Below are positions 28,264 through 37,176 of a stretch of 64,000 nt of DNA, one piece after another. This DNA is from UBA5018 sp947463165. Its GTDB lineage: Bacteria > Cyanobacteriota > Cyanobacteriia > PCC-6307 > Cyanobiaceae. Where the stretch lies: contig CALRTY020000005.1 of the NCBI GenBank assembly GCA_943371245.1, forward strand, positions 124,001 through 188,000. Direction: 5' to 3'. Made by a program: the position numbers and the translations under genes. The first letter of the stretch is position 1. Each line of letters begins with the position of its first letter. The notes beneath the pieces were generated by a model that was not told where the DNA came from, searched no databases, and worked only from the letters and a program-made list of their open reading frames with translations.

Positions 28264-28284
28264 TGGGGATAAGGGCAGGGCTTC

Positions 28285-28364
28285 GGAGATACGTTGGCTG
28301 CCTAGATGATTTATAGCAAGGATTGGGGGAGATACGCTTGCCGTGTAGATTGTTTATAGCAAGG
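28285..28364 (-). repeat. Two 37-bp direct repeats upstream of tldD
   Basis: Units at 28285-28321 and 28328-28364 share GGAGATACG, TAGAT and TTTATAGCAAGG, with a 43-bp offset. They lie 20-100 bp upstream of the tldD start, so they could be regulator binding sites or a recent duplication. Confidence 0.6.
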
Positions 28365-28861
28365 GGGCCGGGGGTTTCTGTTAGCAAATTCATCTAAATC
28401 TAGGGAGACTCGGGAAAGCCGAAGCCATGATCAACGCAGTCCTGATACAGCAATGACTCTCGGCTAGCTGCGTCGCAGGAATGGCGGTTTTCCAGGGATT
28501 CCTCAGGGCAGCTAGAAAAATTGTCCATCGAGCGTTTCTTTACGCAAAGAAACCCACTCGCTCGCTAAGGCCTATGTCCGCAGTGGCAGTTCCTAATTCA
28601 GCCATGGATGCCTGCTGCTCAAATAACTTATGCTCTGGCCGAAAAAGCTCTCGGGCACAATCGCACCTACTTTGGAATCAAGTTAGAGCGCTATCTATAC
28701 TTGCTGACTGCCCGAAGGGCTGAGAGAACAATGGCCTGAAGGGGGTTGGGATTTGGCTATAGCCTGGAGATCAGAGATAAAAGCCGAGCGTGGGCACTGC
28801 TTGTTGAGGGCCAAGGCACTTAGCGCCTCAATTTTCCTGGCATCGGGATCATGCAGGCTCA

Positions 28862-29050
28862 GGGTGGGCAGATTGAGCCATCAGTTGATCGAGAGCCCCC
28901 CGATTACACCCCTTGTGATCGAATATCGGTTGCACCGCTTGGTGTGTCCCTTATAATGACGGCACGATCGACGCTATCGCATCCCTGAATTACTCAGCTC
29001 ACTGCGCCAATTCATTACCCCCTCAGCACTAAGCGATCAGGGGTTGATTG
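28862..29050 (+). pseudogene. IS66-family transposase remnant
   Basis: The plus-strand translation at about 28862-28956 gives SHQLIESPPITPLVIEYRLH followed by RLVCP. This fits the zinc-finger approach region of IS66-type transposases (HQ-hydrophobic-E-P-x-I-x-P-x-V-x-EYRLH-x-x-C). A frameshift follows, after which YNDGTIDAIA resumes weakly similar sequence. Everything else of the roughly 500-codon gene is missing. It is a degraded fragment, and the family call is from memory of the motif. Confidence 0.45.
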
Positions 29051-29189
29051 AGTTAGTGGCAGTACCGACCTTTGCACAAGGTAAGAAACATCTGGAAAAC
29101 CCGGTCTACGGCAAATTAAGGCCTGATGCCGCCAAGGGTTGCCAGTTGGCATGATCGCCGAAATGACGGGTTTCCAGAGTCTCCCTAAA

Positions 29190-30353
29190 TCAGCGAACGG
29201 CGGGTTGGAATTCGTGGCTGAGGATTGGCTTCATGAAGAACAGCTTGGCCATTTCCTTGCCGTTGGCGATCCAATAGGGAATCTTTTTGAGAGTTCGTAT
29301 CGGAGCGGGGCCACCCTCTTGATCTGCCTTGCTGAGCTTGGCGTTATTTTCAACGAGATTCTCTAGGCGTTCCCAGAATTTTGGATTTTTTACATCTAGT
29401 ACAACGGGGAATACCCGAGCCGAAGTTTCGTTGGTTTTGTCGATTACGTATTTATCGTATTCACGGGCATCTAGTCCCAGTGCCTCATAAAACTCCTTGC
29501 GGGCCACGTCGCGCACGTACATGGTGGCAAATACGGCCAGCAGGAAGAAGCGGCACCAGAGGCGGGCCACCGGACCGCGCACCGTGCTGGGTTGGGCCTT
29601 CATCAGGGCATCGAAGAAGTCGCCATGGCGATTTTCATCTTGGCACCAATTCTCAAAAAAGTTGAAGATCGGATAAATCTTGCTTTCGGGATGCTGCTCT
29701 AAATGACGGTAAATCGCAATATAGCGCCAGTAGCCAATTTTTTCGGATAGATAGGTGGCGTAGAAGATAAACTTGGGTTTAAAATAGGTATATGCTTTGT
29801 TTGCCGTGAGGAAGCCCAGGTCTAATTGCAGGCCGAAGTCGCTCATCGACTTATTCAAGAAACCGGCGTGGCGGGCCTCATCCCTGGCCATGTGGGCAAA
29901 GCATTCGGCCAGCAGCGGATTTTTCAGCTTGATGCGGCGGCTGAGTTCCTTGTAGAGCAGAAAGCCAGAAAACTCTGAGGTGCAGCTCTGCTCCAGGAAT
30001 TCGACAAACACCTTGCGGGTGTCGGGATCGAGCTTCTCAGCAGCTCCCTCGAAGACATCCGTGCGCACAAAATGATGGCGGTTGTAGTCCTTGCGAAACT
30101 CTTCGCAGATGGCCTCCAGCTCCACCTCGTTGGGGCGGAGGTCCATGGCCGCCATGGCCTCGAAGTCGGTGGTGTAGAAGCGGGGCGTGAGGATCGTGTC
30201 CTTCACCGGCGCCTTGATGGCTGGGGCATCAGGGCTGCCGAGGGCCATAGGGGCATCTACGGAAGCGGTTGCTGTGGCGGGAGGCACCATCGAGCGGTAC
30301 GGCTGTGGCTTTGGCCCCATCGTAGGTGTCGCCGCCATTGCAACTGCTGACAT
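29190..30353 (-). CDS. acsF: Mg-protoporphyrin IX monomethyl ester (oxidative) cyclase AcsF
   Basis: The aerobic di-iron cyclase that forms the fifth ring of chlorophyll. The 387-residue protein shows the carboxylate/histidine iron ligands in two E-x-x-H type motifs: MARDEARHAGFLNKSMSDFG and NWCQDENRHGDFFDALM. An upstream conserved EFLEQSCTSEFSGFLLYKEL is also present. The N-terminal 50 residues are Ala/Pro-rich and variable. The enzyme acts at the thylakoid or cytoplasmic membrane. It is transcribed alone, and its presence marks an oxygenic phototroph. Confidence 0.97.
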   Translation of the reverse strand: MSAVAMAATPTMGPKPQPYRSMVPPATATASVDAPMALGSPDAPAIKAPVKDTILTPRFYTTDFEAMAAMDLRPNEVELEAICEEFRKDYNRHHFVRTDVFEGAAEKLDPDTRKVFVEFLEQSCTSEFSGFLLYKELSRRIKLKNPLLAECFAHMARDEARHAGFLNKSMSDFGLQLDLGFLTANKAYTYFKPKFIFYATYLSEKIGYWRYIAIYRHLEQHPESKIYPIFNFFENWCQDENRHGDFFDALMKAQPSTVRGPVARLWCRFFLLAVFATMYVRDVARKEFYEALGLDAREYDKYVIDKTNETSARVFPVVLDVKNPKFWERLENLVENNAKLSKADQEGGPAPIRTLKKIPYWIANGKEMAKLFFMKPILSHEFQPAVR

Positions 30354-30494
30354 GCGTCAGCAGTTGTGACGATTGGCCTTTGCTGTTTGGGCCAAGGCTG
30401 GTCAAAGCTGGCCATGGGTGGCGTTCACTTTGCGGCTGACCATCGGTGAGAGCAGACGCTGACCAGGGCAGAGAGCAGGCCAAGCGGGCCCTAG

Positions 30495-30926
30495 CTAGTT
30501 GGGTCCCAGCCATTTCTGGCCATTGAGCCGTTGCACCAGGCGAGATACCAGCAGGGCCAGGGTGATTTTTTTCTCATCGATCAAAAACGACTCCAGCAGG
30601 CTCGGTTCGGCCCCGGCCTCCGCCACCGCGATCGTCTTGGCCGAGCTGATGTCCTCGGCGGTGAAGCAGAGCCAAAATCGACGCTCGCCAGGCAGGCTGC
30701 CCTTCACCATCCAGCAGGGGCTGCCTACTACGGGCATGGCGCCCTGGCTAAATTCCAGTTGGGGCTTAGCTCCGCCGTAGCCCTGGATGTCCTTGGCCAA
30801 AGCCGGCAGCAACAGCTCCGGCACGAAGCTGCCAAAGGGCTTGTCCTCGGGCGCGGGCGGCTTGGCTTTCGGGGCCGGCTTGGCCTCAGCGGTGGGGGGC
30901 TGGCTGGCAGTGTCGCTGTCCGGCAC
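30495..30926 (-). CDS. DUF2996 family protein
   Basis: A 143-residue cyanobacterial/plastid family protein. After a Pro/Lys/Ala-rich N-terminus (residues 1-30), the conserved domain runs EDKPFGSFVPELLLPALAKD, then RRFWLCFTAEDISSAKTI, and ends FLIDEKKITLALLVSRLVQR followed by LNGQKWLGPN. This C-terminal signature is what I recognise as DUF2996. In plants a relative is linked to ATP-synthase or photosystem assembly, but I would not assign that here. It lies 140 bases upstream of acsF on the same strand. Confidence 0.8.
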   Translation of the reverse strand: MPDSDTASQPPTAEAKPAPKAKPPAPEDKPFGSFVPELLLPALAKDIQGYGGAKPQLEFSQGAMPVVGSPCWMVKGSLPGERRFWLCFTAEDISSAKTIAVAEAGAEPSLLESFLIDEKKITLALLVSRLVQRLNGQKWLGPN

Positions 30927-31042
30927 GGCTGGGGCGGAAAGGATTGTTGAAGTTTAGGGAGCTGGCAGGGCGATGCAGGTTTCTTGTGCCCCCAGACTGG
31001 CCCTCCAGAAGCCCCCGGGCGGCCCTTCAGAAGAGCAGTGGT

Positions 31043-31684
31043 TCACCACTCTTCCTGCTCGGGCAATGATTGATCCCAGCCATCGCCTCCACTGGTATTG
31101 GCACTTGCACTGTCACTTGCTCTTGCATTGGCACTTGCATTGGCATTGGTGGCCGCAGCCCGGGGAGGCTGGCTATCTGGGCTGGTAGTCGCGGCTCTAG
31201 CTGGTTTGCGGATCACCCGAAAGGGCACCTCAACGGTGGGTGGCGGTGCCCCCGGCGGCCGCGCTGGCGCTGGGTTGGCGGCCAACGGCTCGTTCCAGTT
31301 GTTGGCTTCTTGGCCCAGGTTTTGGCTACTGGCGCTACGGCGAGCGGCAGGTTGGCGACCGGCAGTTTCGCCATAGGCGGGGTCCCAGGTTGCAGATTCC
31401 TGGCGGCGGCCGGGCGCCTCGGTTTTAAGTGGCACTTGCCGCCGCGCCGCAACACCAGATTGCAGGGCAGCCGAGGTGGCAGCGGCGCTCAGCAGGCCGC
31501 CACCGCCCACCGCCAGGGCCAGCCAACTGCCCAGGGGCAGTGCCGGACTGGTCCAGATCAGCAGGCGCAGGCTCACCGCCGGGCTCAGATTCAATGCCGC
31601 CAGAGCCAGCACCGCCAGCAGTGGTGTCAGCAGGGTGAACAGCAATAGGCGTTGCAGCAGGCGATTCATGCCGGTTGGCTTCAT
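31043..31684 (-). CDS. Two-span membrane protein with polar tail, unknown
   Basis: A 213-residue protein with two N-terminal hydrophobic segments (LLLFTLLTPLLAVLALAAL and WTSPALPLGSWLALAVGGGG), followed by a long low-complexity Ala/Pro/Ser/Asn tail. A short conserved-looking stretch PTVEVPFRVIRKP lies near residue 150. The start overlaps the ubiX stop (ATGA), so the gene is translationally coupled to ubiX and ends the rnr-ubiX operon. An ATG five codons further in is an alternative start. Function unknown. Confidence 0.7.
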   Translation of the reverse strand: MKPTGMNRLLQRLLLFTLLTPLLAVLALAALNLSPAVSLRLLIWTSPALPLGSWLALAVGGGGLLSAAATSAALQSGVAARRQVPLKTEAPGRRQESATWDPAYGETAGRQPAARRSASSQNLGQEANNWNEPLAANPAPARPPGAPPPTVEVPFRVIRKPARAATTSPDSQPPRAAATNANASANARASDSASANTSGGDGWDQSLPEQEEW

Positions 31685-32331
31685 TCCGGTTGGCTAGGTG
31701 GGCCCTGCCAGCGCCGCAACTCGCCCAGGTCGTAACCCAGCACATCGAAAACGCGGATCACCAAAAAATCCACCATCTCCTCCAGGCTGCTGGGTTGGTG
31801 ATACCAGGCCGGCACCGGCGGCGCGATCCGGGCTCCGGCCTCCGCCAGGGCGGTGAGATTGCGCAGATGCACCAAACTCCAGGGGGTTTCCCTGGGGCAG
31901 ATCACCAGCGGTCGCCCCTCCTTGAGATGCACATCGGCGGCCCGCTCCACCAGATCGGTGGCCACACCGCCGGCGATGCGACCGACGCTGCCCATCGATG
32001 CCGGCAGGATCACCATGCCGCGGGTGCGGTAGCTGCCGCTGGCAATGGCGGCGGCCTGGTCATTCCAGCGATGGCAGCGCAGGTTGCCGGTCTTGGTGCC
32101 GGTGCGCTCACGCCAGAAACGCTCCTGGGCCTCCGGTTCCGTGGGCAGCCGCAGCCCCATTTCCGCCCACCAGACGCCGATGGCGCCGCGACTGGTCACC
32201 AGCTCCACCGTCTCGCCGGCCTCCAGCAGCAGCTGCAGGGCCCGCTGGGCCAGGGGTTGGGCGGAAGCGCCTGATACCGCAAGCACGATCGGCAGGGAAT
32301 TCAGTGCTGCGCTAGGCGAGGCCGCCTGCAT
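31681..32331 (-). CDS. ubiX: Flavin prenyltransferase UbiX
   Basis: UbiX attaches a dimethylallyl group to FMN, producing the prenylated FMN cofactor used by UbiD-type decarboxylases. The 216-residue protein starts with the flavin-binding LPIVLAVSGASAQPLAQRAL. It also has VILPASMGSVGRIAGGVATD and the family signature RPLVICPRETPWSLVHLRN followed by LTALAEAGA. No ubiD gene is in the window. It sits between rnr (3-bp gap) and a coupled membrane protein gene. Confidence 0.93.
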   Translation of the reverse strand: MQAASPSAALNSLPIVLAVSGASAQPLAQRALQLLLEAGETVELVTSRGAIGVWWAEMGLRLPTEPEAQERFWRERTGTKTGNLRCHRWNDQAAAIASGSYRTRGMVILPASMGSVGRIAGGVATDLVERAADVHLKEGRPLVICPRETPWSLVHLRNLTALAEAGARIAPPVPAWYHQPSSLEEMVDFLVIRVFDVLGYDLGELRRWQGPPSQPE

Positions 32332-32334
32332 CGA

Positions 32335-34647
32335 TCAATCCTCGCTCGGCAGGTCCAGGGGCTCTGGATCTTGATCGGTGCCTGGTGCGGCCCCTGAATC
32401 GGTGTCTTCATAGCCCTCGGGCAGCACAACGGCCAGATCAATTTGGTGGCGCAATGCGTCCACTTTTTGGATCTCCACCTCCACCGAATCCCCCAGCATG
32501 TAGCTGCGGCGGTTCTTGCGACCCACCAGGCGATTTTGGCGTGAGCGGTATTCGTACCAGTCGTCTTTTAAGGAGCTTACGTGCACCAATCCCTCTACGT
32601 TGGAGGGTGGTACTTCCACGAAGAACCCATAGCTCTGCACGCCGCTGATGATGCCGGGAAGGATTTTTCCCACCAGGGGTTCGGCCTGGCGAGCCTGGGC
32701 CATGGCCACCACATCCGCCTGCAATTCGGCCAGGAAGCGACGGCGACCATTCAGCTTCTGCACCAATCCCTGCAGCAGGGCTTCTTTGGCAGGGTTGAGC
32801 AGGCTGGGGGCCAGCAGCGGCCAATCGATCTGGCCATGGCAGCTATCGGAGGTGAGGTCTACGCAGGTCTTATGACGCACGCTTGGACGGTCTTTGCCCT
32901 CGCTGAGTAGCAGGATCAGTAATTGCTGATTCCATAGATCGGCGTAATGGAGGCCAGGGCAGCAGGCCGGCGCCACCGCCGCTTCTTCCGTGGCCAGGCC
33001 AGCCAAGAGATGGGTACCGGGGCTTTGGCTGAGTTGGACCGGCTTGATCACATCCTCCAGCTGCTGTTGCAGAGAGCGGCTGCGGTCGGTGTTGGCGAAC
33101 ACCCTGGCCAGCTCAGGGGCATTGGCGTTGCCCTCCTCGCTCAGTTCCAGGGGGATCTCCAGGGCCAGGGCCGTGCGAGCCACCTCGTTCAGCTCGGCGG
33201 CATCGGCAGCGGGGTTGATGGCGTAGATCGCCGGCAGTTCCAGGGCCTTGAGATGGCTGCCATAGGCGCGGTCCGCCAGTAGCAAGGCCTCCCGCAACAG
33301 AGCCACCGGGCTGGTGTCAGCCAGGGCCACCAGCCAGCCGTCCAGGGCGGCATCGGGTGCACCGATTGCCAGATCTCCCAGGCTGTCGATGCCAGGTAGC
33401 GGCAGCTCTAGGTCGATGGAGCCGGCGGCGATGCGCCGCTGACGCAGTAAGCCCGTGATCGCCACCAGGGCTTCCAGCTGGGCCAAATAGGGCTTGAGCG
33501 CCTTGAGGGCTACCGGCGTGGTGCGGCTCTTGGGCTTCCGCTCCGCCAGGGCCTCGAGTGCGCTGCTGTCGATGCTGGCCGCTGGCTTGATCAAGCTCCG
33601 GCAAAAGCGGAAGTGCTGCAGGGCTCCATCTGGATCGAGCTCCAGGGCCACCGAGACGGCCGCTTGGGTGTGCCCCACCTTGAAGGCGGCCGCTTTAGCC
33701 AGCGATGGGCTGAGCATCGGCAACCACTGGTTGCCCAGGCAGATGGCATCGGCCTGCTGCCTTAGCCACAGATCCAAGCCACTACCCGCCGTTAGGCGTT
33801 CTGCAATGGCGGGGCTGTGCACCCATAGGGTCCAACCGCCCCCCTCGCGCTCAACGGCGCTGAGGGCAGGCAGGCCAGGGGCTTCCCTGCCCTGCCACAG
33901 CTCGATCAGCAGCGCGGGCAGCTCGCTGAGATCGGTGCGTTCCTTATCGGTGAGGTTTTTGAGTACGGCGCGGGGTGCGGCGGGCCGGGAGTTGAGGTGG
34001 TGCTTGGTGAGCAGCAGTTCCAGATCCGCCTCTTCCCCGCCATTCACCGGCAGCCGCCGGGCCACGTGACCCAGGGGGGCAAATTGGGCCACCGGGTAGC
34101 GATCGATCGCCACCTCCACCACCGAGTTCTGTTCGGGATCGAGATGGGCCTCGTCGTCTGCTGGCAGTTCGATGCTGGTGAGCAGTCGATCGTCGAGAGG
34201 GGTGGCCACCAGACGCTCGGCCTGCTGTTCCAGCTGGGCCAGCAAGCTGGTGGTTTGGCGCTCGAGGATGCACTGCACGCCGCCTTCCGGAGAGCGGCGA
34301 CGCCCCCCTTCTCGGGTCACCCGCACCAGCACCCGATCGCCATTCCAAGCGTGGTTTAGCTGGTGGTCACGGATGTAGATGTCCTCGCCGCCGTCCTCCC
34401 GCAGGGCGAAGCAGAAACCCTTGCTGGAGCAGCGCAGGCGGGCGGGAATCAGCTCGGGAGTCTCAAGGCGCAGCAAACCAGCCTCGGTGTCATCCAGGAG
34501 GCCGAGCTTGATCAGACCGTGAATGCCGATGCGCAGTTGCTGCTTATCGACTGTGGCGCTGAGGCTCAGGGCCTTCTCGAGCTGGGCGATCGGCAGGGCC
34601 TCGTTGAGGGGAAGCTGGTCGAGCAGGTCGGCGACCGTGAACTTCAT
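32335..34647 (-). CDS. rnr: Ribonuclease R/II family exoribonuclease
   Basis: A processive 3'-5' exoribonuclease of 770 residues. An N-terminal helix-turn-helix-like segment (LNEALPIAQLEKALSLSATV) and a cold-shock domain (RCSSKGFCFALREDGGEDIY) come first. The central RNB domain follows, in diverged form. A C-terminal S1 domain is clear: GIISGVQSYGFFVEVPPSNV, then EGLVHVSSLKDDWY and GDSVEVEIQKVDALRHQIDL. The canonical RNB aspartate cluster is weak by eye, as in other cyanobacterial members, which are about this length. It is the first gene of the rnr-ubiX-membrane protein operon. Confidence 0.85.
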   Translation of the reverse strand: MKFTVADLLDQLPLNEALPIAQLEKALSLSATVDKQQLRIGIHGLIKLGLLDDTEAGLLRLETPELIPARLRCSSKGFCFALREDGGEDIYIRDHQLNHAWNGDRVLVRVTREGGRRRSPEGGVQCILERQTTSLLAQLEQQAERLVATPLDDRLLTSIELPADDEAHLDPEQNSVVEVAIDRYPVAQFAPLGHVARRLPVNGGEEADLELLLTKHHLNSRPAAPRAVLKNLTDKERTDLSELPALLIELWQGREAPGLPALSAVEREGGGWTLWVHSPAIAERLTAGSGLDLWLRQQADAICLGNQWLPMLSPSLAKAAAFKVGHTQAAVSVALELDPDGALQHFRFCRSLIKPAASIDSSALEALAERKPKSRTTPVALKALKPYLAQLEALVAITGLLRQRRIAAGSIDLELPLPGIDSLGDLAIGAPDAALDGWLVALADTSPVALLREALLLADRAYGSHLKALELPAIYAINPAADAAELNEVARTALALEIPLELSEEGNANAPELARVFANTDRSRSLQQQLEDVIKPVQLSQSPGTHLLAGLATEEAAVAPACCPGLHYADLWNQQLLILLLSEGKDRPSVRHKTCVDLTSDSCHGQIDWPLLAPSLLNPAKEALLQGLVQKLNGRRRFLAELQADVVAMAQARQAEPLVGKILPGIISGVQSYGFFVEVPPSNVEGLVHVSSLKDDWYEYRSRQNRLVGRKNRRSYMLGDSVEVEIQKVDALRHQIDLAVVLPEGYEDTDSGAAPGTDQDPEPLDLPSED

Positions 34648-34779
34648 CGGCAGTTACAGCTGGGGCTGGCAGGAGAATTGGCGGTTTCCACCACTGGTCC
34701 CGAAGGGCGTCTGGCGGCTGGCCGGGGCGGGAGAGGGACCGAAGCGCTGTCCCCTGATCCCGAACCGAATCAATTCAGT

Positions 34780-35085
34780 TTAAAGATCAGTCGGCTCGCC
34801 GCTGCCTTTGATCGGTCCTGATCTGACGATCAGCCGGATGCCGATGATCAAGAAGCCAAGCGAGGCGGCCAACTGCAGGCTGTTGGTGGGGATGACAGTG
34901 GAGAGTGATCCACCTGCGGCCGCCCCCAGCAGGCTGGCCAGCACCAGGGCCAGGGAACTGCCCAAAAACACGGCCAGGGGTCTGGGGGAGGTGCCACTGA
35001 TGGTGACGATCGCCAGCTGGGTCTTGTCGCCCAGTTCCGCCAAGAAAACCGTGGCATAGGTAGACGTGAGCAGCGCGAGATCCAT
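34780..35085 (-). CDS. Half-size GDT1/UPF0016 (TMEM165-like) transporter subunit
   Basis: A 101-residue membrane protein with one copy of the UPF0016 repeat: YATVFLAELGDKTQLAIVTI, containing the cation-binding E-x-G-D-K-T motif, then about three hydrophobic helices. Full-length GDT1 proteins contain two such repeats and export Mn2+ (or Ca2+) in exchange for H+. Half-size members in cyanobacteria are thought to pair. The next gene upstream on the strand is a second half-size member, so a heterodimer is plausible. The ATG at 35085 starts directly before the motif-bearing helix; upstream codons are not protein-like. Confidence 0.85.
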   Translation of the reverse strand: MDLALLTSTYATVFLAELGDKTQLAIVTISGTSPRPLAVFLGSSLALVLASLLGAAAGGSLSTVIPTNSLQLAASLGFLIIGIRLIVRSGPIKGSGEPTDL

Positions 35086-35240
35086 GGGATTTAAGCTCTG
35101 GGTGGAAGCGGGATGATTTAAGTGGTAATTACTAGATTGAACTGATTGGTACTGGGCGAAAGCGGTGGGATTTAAGCCCGGAGTCGCTCGCCGGAACACC
35201 CAGCAGATTCGCCCAGCTGCCACCTGCCAGCAGCTATTGA

Positions 35241-35684
35241 TCAGCCCAAGGGCAAGCCGTCGGGCAGGGGTGCCAGGTTGAGTACCGCCTGTCGCCCCAG
35301 CCAAAGGCCCAGGCCCACCATCAACAGGCCCGCCAGGCGCTCCAGTTGCTGCGGTGGCAGCACCTTGGCCAGCCAGCGCCCCAGCAGCACCCCCACCAAG
35401 CTGGAGCTGATCAGGGCCAGGGAAGCGCCCACAAAAACGATCGCCGGACGTCCGGACTGGGCCGCCAGTAGCAGGGCGGCCAGTTGGGTCTTGTCGCCCA
35501 GTTCGGCCAAAAAGACGGTGGTGAAGGTGGTCAACAGGGCCGCCCCCCAGCTGCCAGCTTTGTTGTCAGCTGCAGTTTCATCGGGCTGCCCAGGGGAAGA
35601 GCCTGGTTCAGGGGCAGAGTTGGGATCAGGGCCAGAGCCAGGCTCTGGATTTGGCGGGGCCTTGGGGTCCGGAACGTCGCTCAT
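35241..35684 (-). CDS. Half-size GDT1/UPF0016 (TMEM165-like) transporter subunit
   Basis: A 147-residue protein. A Pro/Glu/Ser-rich N-terminal tail (about 1-45) is followed by one UPF0016 repeat with FTTVFLAELGDKTQLAALLL, the same E-x-G-D-K-T motif, and further hydrophobic helices ending LMVGLGLWLGRQAVL. It probably pairs with the product of the following gene to form a two-repeat manganese/cation exchanger in the plasma or thylakoid membrane; this is inference from family architecture. The start lies 15 bases after the YkgJ-type gene, suggesting co-transcription. I looked for a manganese riboswitch and could not support one. Confidence 0.85.
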   Translation of the reverse strand: MSDVPDPKAPPNPEPGSGPDPNSAPEPGSSPGQPDETAADNKAGSWGAALLTTFTTVFLAELGDKTQLAALLLAAQSGRPAIVFVGASLALISSSLVGVLLGRWLAKVLPPQQLERLAGLLMVGLGLWLGRQAVLNLAPLPDGLPLG

Positions 35685-35699
35685 GGCTTTTGAAGAAGC

Positions 35700-36248
35700 T
35701 CAGGGTTGCTGGCGGATCGCCCGCAGGAACCGCCGCATCACCCTGCCACGACCGCCGTATTCACTGCGGATCTGTTGCTTACAGCAGCTGATCGCCAGTT
35801 CATTGGCTGCCTGCAACTCAAGCGTCGCTTGCAGCTGAGCGACCTGCTCCAGGTCTTTGGCCTGTTCCGGCGCCTTTGCCCCGCGGCGCTGATCGAGCTG
35901 GCCGTCTTGATTGGCCTGGCTGGGGGAGGCGGGGGCTTGTTCCCCCTGGTTAGGGCTGCCAAACAAGCTCATCAAGTTCTCCACCCGGCAGAAGTCGGGC
36001 CGCTGGTCGTAAATGCGGCAACGACGCCCTCCGGTGTCGAAGTGGATGCACCAGCCATCGGCACCCACCATGGACAGGTAAAGCTCGCGCTGGTGGGCAT
36101 TGAGGGCTTCGATCGCTTCGCCCCTTTCACTGGGATCTAGCCGGCAACAGGCTCCACAGCCGCTGATGCATTGCCAATGCTGGCGACTTGAGGCGTGATC
36201 GGCCTGGGAGAAGCAGGGCATCAGCACCGAGGCGGTAATAAGATCCAT
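35700..36248 (-). CDS. YkgJ family cysteine-cluster protein
   Basis: A 182-residue protein with the Fe-S/zinc-type cysteine pattern of the YkgJ (UPF0153) family: WQCISGCGACCRLDPSERGE near residue 25, then GWCIHFDTGGRRCRIYDQRP followed by DFCRVE. A Gln/Ala-rich linker (about 100-145) and a C-terminal helix with CC follow. The biochemical role of the family is unknown. It heads the transcription unit with the two half-size GDT1-like genes. Confidence 0.85.
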   Translation of the reverse strand: MDLITASVLMPCFSQADHASSRQHWQCISGCGACCRLDPSERGEAIEALNAHQRELYLSMVGADGWCIHFDTGGRRCRIYDQRPDFCRVENLMSLFGSPNQGEQAPASPSQANQDGQLDQRRGAKAPEQAKDLEQVAQLQATLELQAANELAISCCKQQIRSEYGGRGRVMRRFLRAIRQQP

Positions 36249-36394
36249 TCAGCCACGGCTGGGTGCTGGGTGCTGGGTGCTAGCTAGCCCGCCAACCCTG
36301 TGACAAGCCATCACAGGCGTGCAGCGCCTGGGCTGCGGGCGTCGCTCCGGGCGCGTAAACTGCTTTTTAGAGCCATTCACCGACGAGCGGATTC

Positions 36395-36502
36395 ATGGGC
36401 ATTGATTTTCACCTGATCGCCAACTTCGCCGCCCTGGCCCTGATCACCCTGGCTGGCCCCGCCGTGGTGTTCATTCTGTTCTTCCGCCGCGGCGCCCTCT
36501 GA
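36395..36502 (+). CDS. psb30: Photosystem II protein Psb30 (Ycf12)
   Basis: A 35-residue single-span subunit of photosystem II. The translation is MGIDFHLIANFAALALITLA followed by GPAVVFILFFRRGAL. The ITLAGPAVVFILFFRRGAL part is the diagnostic Ycf12 signature (LAGP-V-F-L-F-R-G-L). The protein lies in the thylakoid membrane near the PsbJ/PsbK side of PSII and helps stability. It is transcribed alone, divergent from the YkgJ-type gene. Confidence 0.93.
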   Translation: MGIDFHLIANFAALALITLAGPAVVFILFFRRGAL

Positions 36503-37176
36503 GCGGCTGCAGGCTTTGAGCTGAACGGCGACGCCCTTGCTGATCGATAGGGAAGTGTTTCCCTTCCTTTGGCTGGAGAAGGGTGCTGGCTTTCCTTTTG
36601 CTGGGGAAGTGCGCTGGCTTTTTTTGGGCTGAGAGCTGCCCTTTGGGAGCTGCCCTTACTGCGGCTGGGAGCCAGTGGCGGAGAGGTGTTTTTGCGGCGC
36701 CTGAAAAAATCAGCAGTTTTGGGCAGCTGATTTTCAGTTCTGAGCAGCTGATTTTCTAATAGCTAAGCCAATCCCGGCATTGGCCATTGGCAAGGCTCTT
36801 GGCCAACAAAGCTTCTGCAACCTCTTATCAGCGCTGCACATGGTTTGGGCCCTGCACAGCTGCAGCCTGAACCGAGGCGAACGCGGTCAGCCTGGCCCAA
36901 ATTTCCCCTGGGCAAGGTGGATAAGGTTTTAGTTGAACCAACCAAAAGCCAGGCGATGGAACCAGCGCTTGCAGGCAAAGGTTGCTTGCAGGCAAAGGCC
37001 TCTGGCAGCTTCCTAACCCGCCTCATATCCAGCATCTCCCAAGGGCAGCCACCTTTTTTGCTTGGCACGGCCAATGGCAGTTATCCCAGCTAAGCCGCCC
37101 TACTCCTTGGCTTGCCTGGGTTCCAATGGTGTTTCCATGTCATTAGTCAGTTCCTTTGGCGGCCCTGGAGAACCGA
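36503..37176. other. Intergenic region after psb30
   Basis: No convincing gene. There are imperfect repeats of TTTGGCTGGAGAAGGGTGCT / TTTTGCTGGGGAAGTGCGCT near 36570-36625, AGCTGATTTTC units near 36725-36755, and a doubled TTGCAGGCAAAGG near 36969-36996. A weak hairpin AGGGAA/TTCCCT at 36549-36564 may end psb30 transcription. Confidence 0.5.

Larger units (their letters stand above)
28264..29189. other. Intergenic region with repeats and transposase remnant
   Basis: No intact gene. It holds two diverged 37-bp direct repeats upstream of tldD and, at about 28.86-29.05 kb, a decayed piece of an IS66-like transposase. An imperfect inverted repeat TCTGGAAAACCCG (29091-29103) / CGGGTTTCCAGA (29167-29178) sits just before the acsF 3' end. 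Confidence 0.6.

Noticed and set aside
35086..35240. Possible yybP-ykoY manganese riboswitch between the two half-size GDT1-like genes
   Set aside because: The expected conserved core and paired elements could not be found on the minus strand.
36763..37074. 103-codon minus-strand frame between psb30 and recJ
   Set aside because: It lies over small repeats and the translation has no domain or conserved pattern.
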